DNA of 64,000 bases from Acanthaster planci (Eukaryota > Echinodermata > Asteroidea > Valvatida > Acanthasteridae), in NCBI RefSeq assembly GCF_001949145.1, contig NW_019091454.1:786992-850991 (forward strand), written 5' to 3'. This document shows, piece by piece, positions 59,430-64,000 of this stretch. Under the pieces are notes generated by a model. It saw only the letters and a program-made list of their open reading frames with translations, did no database searches and was not told the DNA's origin. Positions within the stretch are counted from its first letter, which is position 1, and each line of letters opens with the position of its first letter. Position numbers and translations under genes: made by a program.

Positions 59430-61638
59430 CAATACAAAATACAACACACTGCATTATTGTTATCGCAGAAATAGCACAAATTAGAGATTTAAAACATTTA
59501 TCCCTTTTGGCATTCCATACAATGCGATCTGCGATCAGCACCACATGCTCGGCATTTTGCCAGGTCCTGAGTATATGCTGCAGGAAGTCATGGTTAATTT
59601 TATATGGATTTTTACGTTAACCTAATATTTAAATATTCAGAAATTAATAATAAATCACTTGTTGATGTCATCATGACATAATTATTTTAGTATTATCATT
59701 GCTTCCAATTCTTTCCTTTGTGTAACTTTGAGGACGATTGAAGATTGCTTAGTTACCAAAATTTGGCCTTGAAAATGTGTACAAATTCAATCGGCTGAAA
59801 TAAATATTTAAAAATCATTAAAAAATCAGTTAATGACATCATCATGACGTCATTCTTCTATGCACATCTTTGAACTGAGGTCCTTCGTTGATGTAAGTTT
59901 GATGAAGATCCGAAGTTGCAAAAGGACTAAATTCAATGGTGGAAGAAATGTGCACAAAACAAATGGGCTTTTGGTCAGAAGAGGAAGAAAGAGACGAAGG
60001 AAGGAAAAAAACAAAACAAAAAGAATGCCTTTTTTTGCAAAATTGAAAAAAAAAAGAAAAAAAGAAAACACATAGCTGTTCCCAAAGTGTTTTTTATTGT
60101 CTTTTGATGACTGTCAATGAGCATCATAAGTTTGCAATGAATTGGATTACAAATAATTGCCAAAGGGACATGTATAACGAAAAACCAATTATCACTGCAA
60201 TTGAATGTATAGTGCATGAGATATGACAATTTGTGTGTTAAAATACAAGTTCTGGTCAAACCGGAAGTAGAGGTCACATGCGGTCAAGATATCAATTTTC
60301 ATCTATAACACGTCCCAGACTATGTGCATACCAAATTTGAGTGAAATCTGTCAAATAGTTTACTAGTTATTAGACTGTGAAGAATGAACATTTGAATTGA
60401 GGTCACGTGACCCCTGATGATGTCACGATTACAAAAAGTTTTGGGGCACATCTTCTGATGATGGTTAATTACTATACCAAGTTTGAAATTGATCGGACGT
60501 AAAATAATTGCCAAATAAGCACCTTGTAGAAAAAACAGTGGAAAAAGGAAAAAAGGGGAAAAAAAGGAAAAAGAAAAACTTTTTCACGATTACAAAAAAA
60601 AAATAATCAGAAAAGCAATAGCTGTTTCGGCTGGCTTGCCAAACAACTAACAAACTGCTGCTTTAAGTGCATGTCACGTGATTTGTGATCAAACTGAAGA
60701 ACTCTTAGTTATATGTGTAATTGAATGAAATGGAAAAGTTAGTTTGATTTCTCTTTCATTCTCATAGTAATCTTGAGCCGAAGAGAGGACTAGTCAGTCT
60801 TTAGTTTTTAAGTTGAAAAATATGTACAAAACCTATGGAGAAGACTGCAGCTTTAATCTCATGTCACATGCCTCAGATAACACAGTGTAAAGTAACTAAT
60901 TTTTCTTTCGTTATTATAGTAATCGTGAGCTGAAGTAAAGGGCTATTCTTTTACTAATGTCAAGTAGAAAAATGTGTACAAAATCAATGGAAAAAATAAA
61001 ATATTCAAAAATCAACATAAAATAAGGTGATGACGATTACAATAGCTGTTTAGGCAAGTTGCCGAAATGGCTAACTACATGTAAAGGTTTGATGGTTTTC
61101 AAAACAACCGCAGGCTGTTTTGGGATTTTTGAGAAAGTATTTAAAAAAATTTAATTATGAAAATATCACAACAACGGTATAAACCTTGACATTTCATGAA
61201 TGTTACATAATTCAATCAGATGGGCAAGAGTGCCAAGCACTGGCCCTTGAAAAATGTGTACAAAAAACTAAATATTCAAAAATCAATAAAAAAATTGTTT
61301 GACTTCATCATGACATCATAAATTAAATTAAACATTTTTATCAAGGTCTTTAGTTGGCTGTAACTTTTATAATGATAAAACATCTCAAAGCTACCCAAAT
61401 TGTAGCTGGAAAACGTGGACAAAGTCAATGGGCTTAAATAACACGATGACATCATCATTCATGATGTCATTTATTTGCTGCAAATTCTGTATCAGGCTCT
61501 TTGGCTCCAGAGGAAATAAGAATACAGAGACAACTTTCTGCCATTTCTTTGGTTGTCCACCACCGAATTTATTTTCTTGACTTTTTTCCAAACTTTTTCA
61601 ACAAGCAAGAACACTGAACAAGTACACGATTTAAAGTA
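59430..61638. repeat. Diverged repeat tract related to 47.8-48.6 kb
   Basis: A series of paragraphs repeating words such as GATGACATCATCATGACGTCAT, GTGTACAAA(A/T)TCAATGG, AATATTCAAAAATCA and TAGCTGTTT(C/A)GGC(T/A)(G/A)G(C/T)TTGCC(A/G)A, plus G/A-rich runs (about 60000-60065 and 60540-60600). This is several generations of duplication of an unknown family. Lysine-rich frames in the A-runs are not genes. Confidence 0.5.
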
Positions 61639-62082
61639 TTAAAATCTGTAAGAGATCAGATGAAGTTTGAACTAAACTGCCAGCTGGGCTTTAATTGATG
61701 ATCAGATTTACCGGTTTTCTGGTTCTACTTGAAACAAGAAAGCAACACTTTGATCAAAATAAGGAATGCTCTGTCGCCTGGAACAGCCCTGTGCTTCAAC
61801 GAAAACTAAACAAAAAAGAGGCCCCATTTGGGAAAAATTGCTAACCTGTAGCGATCTGGCAGACTCCGCCTCCCGACGGGAAGGTCCCTTCCCACAACCA
61901 CCTCCCCAAGGTACAGGGAGGCTAGCCCCAGGAAGATGTCCCCAGGCTGGAGAAGGGCATCTCCTACTCAAATTGAATAGACATACCACCAAACAAGTTG
62001 ACATTCAGGAAACTTGCCAAACCCCCCCCCAAAAAAAACAAAACAAAACAAAATTAACCAGACTAAATAGCCAAACCGGTAC
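61639..62082. repeat. Direct repeat B2 (of the pair 61639-62082 / 62637-63076)
   Basis: About 440 bp almost identical to 62637-63076 (roughly 97% by eye; differences are single substitutions and run-length changes). It starts TTAAAATCTGTAAGAGATCA and ends AATAGCCAAACCGG. The start-to-start distance is 998 bp. Confidence 0.9.
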
Positions 62083-62099
62083 NTAACGCTGGATTATCT

Positions 62100-62263
62100 C
62101 CACTTTTGAGAGTGAAAAATGCCGGTAATGCCCAGCAGCCTGGTCTTTTGTTCGGAGTACGGTCTTTTGTTACAGGGCCCTGTTTCCTTTGTCCGAGTTC
62201 GGAGACCCCGGCCACACATATAAACCATACGGCTCCGATTTCGGAGTCCCTGGCTGGTAGAGG
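62100..62263 (-). mobile_element. TTAA-element fragment inside the A2 spacer
   Basis: On the minus strand it starts after TTAA (62264-62267) with CCTCTACCAGCCAGGG and contains TGTAACAAAAGACCGTACT and AACAAAAGACCAGGCTGCTGGG. These match the left part of the TTAA-flanked element at 49315-49904. The other end is not recognisable, so it is either truncated or a very diverged copy. Confidence 0.5.
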
Positions 62264-62636
62264 TTAAGGGCAACGTTTCTTCGCACAAAGTAAGTTTCGG
62301 CAAAACCCTATTTTTTTCGCGTTAACGTTTCTGTTGATTGAGCTCGCCTACCTTCCGTCTGCGATACAATTCTCGCCTATGGAGAATTCGACCGAGAAAT
62401 CGATGTGATGTACTTTCAAAAACTCAAGTGAAATCAAAATTTTAATGACATCCAAGGTAGCACATGTAACGCAAATCCAACTATCACAGCAATGTTTTAT
62501 TTAGGGTTTGGGGCCGACAAAGAGATTGATATAAGTTCTGGAACCGTGGTCTTCAAAATGACGTCATCATTGTTCGATTAAGCGACGTGCGCACAAGAGG
62601 GCGACGTCGCTAGATTGTGGTTTGGTCCCCGACCTG

Positions 62637-63076
62637 TTAAAATCTGTAAGAGATCAGATGAAGTTCGAACTAAACTGCAAGCTGGGCTTTAATTGATGAT
62701 CAGATTTACCGGTTTTCTGGTTGTACTTGAAACAAGAAAGCAACACTTTGGTCAAAATAAGGAATGCTCTGTCGCCTGGAACAGCCCTGTGCTTCAACGA
62801 AAACTAAACAAAAGAGGCCCCATTTGGGAAAAATTGCTAACCTGTAGCGATCTGGCAGACTCCGCCTCCCAACGGGAGGGTCCCTTCCCACAACCACCTC
62901 CCCAAGGTACAGGGAGGCTAGCCCCGGGAAGATGTCCCCAGGCTGGAGAAGGGGCATTTCCTACTCAAATTGAATAGACATACCACCAAACAAGTTGACA
63001 TTCAGGAAACTTGCCACCCCCCCCAAAAAAAACAAAACAAACCAAAATTAACCAGACTAAATAGCCAAACCGGCAC
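62637..63076. repeat. Direct repeat B1
   Basis: Partner of 61639-62082. It lies immediately downstream (minus sense) of the hydrolase ORF, which ends at 63183. Confidence 0.9.
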
Positions 63077-63182
63077 TGACTACCTGGGGTGTGTGAAACC
63101 TCTAAACATTAAGCTGGGTAACAAGGTGCATCTGGATAGAGTGAAAAGAAGGCCAGCGCGTTGTGCAAATTCTCGAAGAACT

Positions 63183-63728
63183 TTATATTGTCAACAGCGG
63201 AGAGAATAGGGATTGATCTGATGCATTTATGTTGTGTGCATGAATGATTGCGCTGGCATTGCCGATTTGGTGGCAAACCCTGTGAGCAAACTTGTTTAAA
63301 GCACGAACATTGGTCTTGCCAACCCCATGTTTTGTCTCCCCATAATAAAACAATCGATAAAAGATATCTGACCAAACAATACAAGTGGTCGGGAGTATTT
63401 CCCGAACTTTACAGAGGTACATTTTAATCTTAGGACGTAGCTCCCTGACCGGGGTTGAGAACAAGTCGTTTGTACCCAAATGAATGACAAGGGTTTTTGG
63501 CACTGGCCTTGATTTCAAATGACGGTTGAGCATGGGAACTAGCTCTATCAGTTTTGTTCCCCTCACGCCAAACCACTGGAGGCACTGCGTAGCTGAACAT
63601 CGAGGGTTGGACCGTCTGGCTCTGAAGACGATGCTGTCTCCAATTACCCATGTGCGTGTAGTGCCTGTGGATAAAAAAATAAAGGGAACGAGAGCAAAGG
63701 CCTTTCCAAAACCCAGCGTTAAAGTCAA
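63183..63728 (-). pseudogene. SGNH/GDSL-type hydrolase ORF of the Ngaro-like element
   Basis: A 181-residue open frame. Block I is VIGDSIV (GDS at residues 30-32, nucleophile Ser32), a block II-like WFGVRGTKL contains Gly57, and block III is HLGTND (residues 83-88). The frame ends INASDQSLFSPLLTI before a block V DxxH, so the catalytic Asp/His end is missing or out of frame. SGNH hydrolases act on ester bonds. Such ORFs accompany tyrosine-recombinase retroelements, where their role is unknown. The first 20 or so residues may be spurious, the true frame perhaps continuing from the recombinase side. Confidence 0.7.
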
Positions 63729-63784
63729 ATACCTGATGAATTGTACTTAGCAATAAAGGAATGAAATATTTTCCTAACTAGACC

Positions 63785-64000
63785 CTATGGGGACGGATGT
63801 AGAGATTTACCGCTGGGGACTTCCAACGACCCAGAGTCTGAATCTCTGAGACTGAATACCATTAAGGGCCGCGGATGTGGCGGCTCCTATGCGGAAGCTG
63901 TGACCGCTGAAGCCTGCTGAGGGAACTCCTGCTGCTTCCACTGACTTTTTGAGCATGTGACGGAACTGAAAGGCGGTTAGGGGGGATCCATCAAAGTGGA
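63785..64000 (-). pseudogene. Tyrosine recombinase C-terminal catalytic part, frameshifted, cut by window end
   Basis: Minus strand from base 64000: LTAFQFRHMLKKSVEAAGV and then FSGHSFRIGAATSAALNGI, the HxxR box of a tyrosine recombinase (His and Arg intact). A one-base frameshift near 63840 follows. The other frame then reads LGRWKSPAVNLYIRPH, with the conserved (H/W) and the nucleophile Tyr in LYIRP. This C-terminus is characteristic of Ngaro/DIRS-group and related YR elements. The frameshift separates the Tyr from the HxxR box, so the protein is inactive. Confidence 0.85.

Larger units (their letters stand above)
61639..64000 (-). mobile_element. Ngaro-like tyrosine-recombinase retroelement, 3' end
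   Basis: Read on the minus strand: recombinase C-terminus (64000-63790), SGNH hydrolase (63728-63183), direct repeat B1 (63076-62637), spacer A2 (62636-62083), direct repeat B2 (62082-61639). YR plus a hydrolase ORF followed by B1-A2-B2 is the split-direct-repeat layout described for Ngaro elements, in which A1 lies at the other end. RT/RNase H, gag and A1 would lie beyond base 64000. The copy is damaged. A Crypton-like DNA element with the same ORFs remains possible until the outside is seen. Confidence 0.6.

Noticed and set aside
59850-60277. Lys-rich and Phe-rich ORFs
   Set aside because: Low-complexity A/G-runs, complementary on opposite strands.
61766-62977. Paired plus-strand ORFs (61766-62086 and 62693-62977)
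   Set aside because: Both lie in the two direct repeats B2 and B1; similar translations reflect the duplication, not a gene family.
63526-63750. Plus-strand ORF of 74 residues
   Set aside because: Shadow of the SGNH hydrolase frame on the minus strand.

Overview
This is animal (metazoan) nuclear DNA: AT-rich, with no bacterial-style operons, long introns, and protein-coding sequence only as short spliced exons plus decayed transposons. Seven plus-strand exons with consensus splice sites and matching phases encode about 189 consecutive residues of COG6, subunit 6 of the conserved oligomeric Golgi tethering complex. They lie at about 7.9, 19.2, 23.9, 40.0, 46.6, 54.6 and 56.6 kb. The 5' and 3' parts of the gene are outside the window, so the whole 64 kb is one intron-rich stretch of COG6. 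The mix of Polinton/Maverick, DIRS1-like, Ngaro-like and CR1/Rex-type LINE elements, plus scattered ACATGTACATGT palindromes, suggests a marine invertebrate, probably an invertebrate deuterostome (amphioxus, hemichordate or echinoderm). The species cannot be fixed from sequence alone.

Layout. 1-2.9 kb: decayed structural-gene side of a Polinton. 4.2-7.6 kb: DIRS1-like retroelement (RT, RNase H, tyrosine recombinase, then an inverted-repeat terminal region). 7.93 kb: first COG6 exon. 9.2-9.6 kb: 35-bp minisatellite. 11.2-13.1 kb: hAT-like element with an 8-bp target duplication. 16.5-17.5 kb: two TTAA-flanked elements. 17.7-18.3 kb: element with terminal repeats made of subrepeats. 19.16 kb: exon. 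19.6-22.4 kb: LINE fragments around a possible DIRS gag remnant. 23.88 kb: exon. 24.9-29.7 kb: a second Polinton piece (integrase, protein-primed DNA polymerase, SAP-like small ORF), interrupted by a Harbinger-like MITE. 29.9-31.9 kb: DIRS gag/RT remnant. 35.3-36.7 kb: two degenerate tandem arrays. 39.99 kb: exon. 41.7-42.25 kb: DIRS terminus with a perfect 42-bp inverted repeat. 43.1-43.75 kb: fragment resembling the C-terminal core of RAG1-like/Transib transposases. 46.6 kb: exon. 49.1-50.5 kb: LINE split by a TTAA element. 50.8-52.2 kb: long-TIR element with another nested inside. 52.3-54.0 kb: LINE RT and minisatellite. 54.6 and 56.6 kb: exons. 57.4-58.3 kb: DIRS fragment. 58.3-59.4 kb: ~147-bp tandem array carrying GTCACGTGAC. 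61.6-64.0 kb: 3' end of a Ngaro-like element (tyrosine recombinase, SGNH hydrolase, split direct repeats).

Only COG6 looks like a functioning gene. Every transposon ORF carries stops, frameshifts or truncation. The most informative structures are nested insertions whose target-site duplications can be read directly, the split-direct-repeat end at the right edge, the RAG1-like remnant, and the nucleosome-length array. I saw no tRNA, rRNA, CRISPR or other RNA gene. Assembly gaps (N) lie at 9366-9408, 26709-26785, 38494-38650 and 53362-53941, with a single n at 62083.
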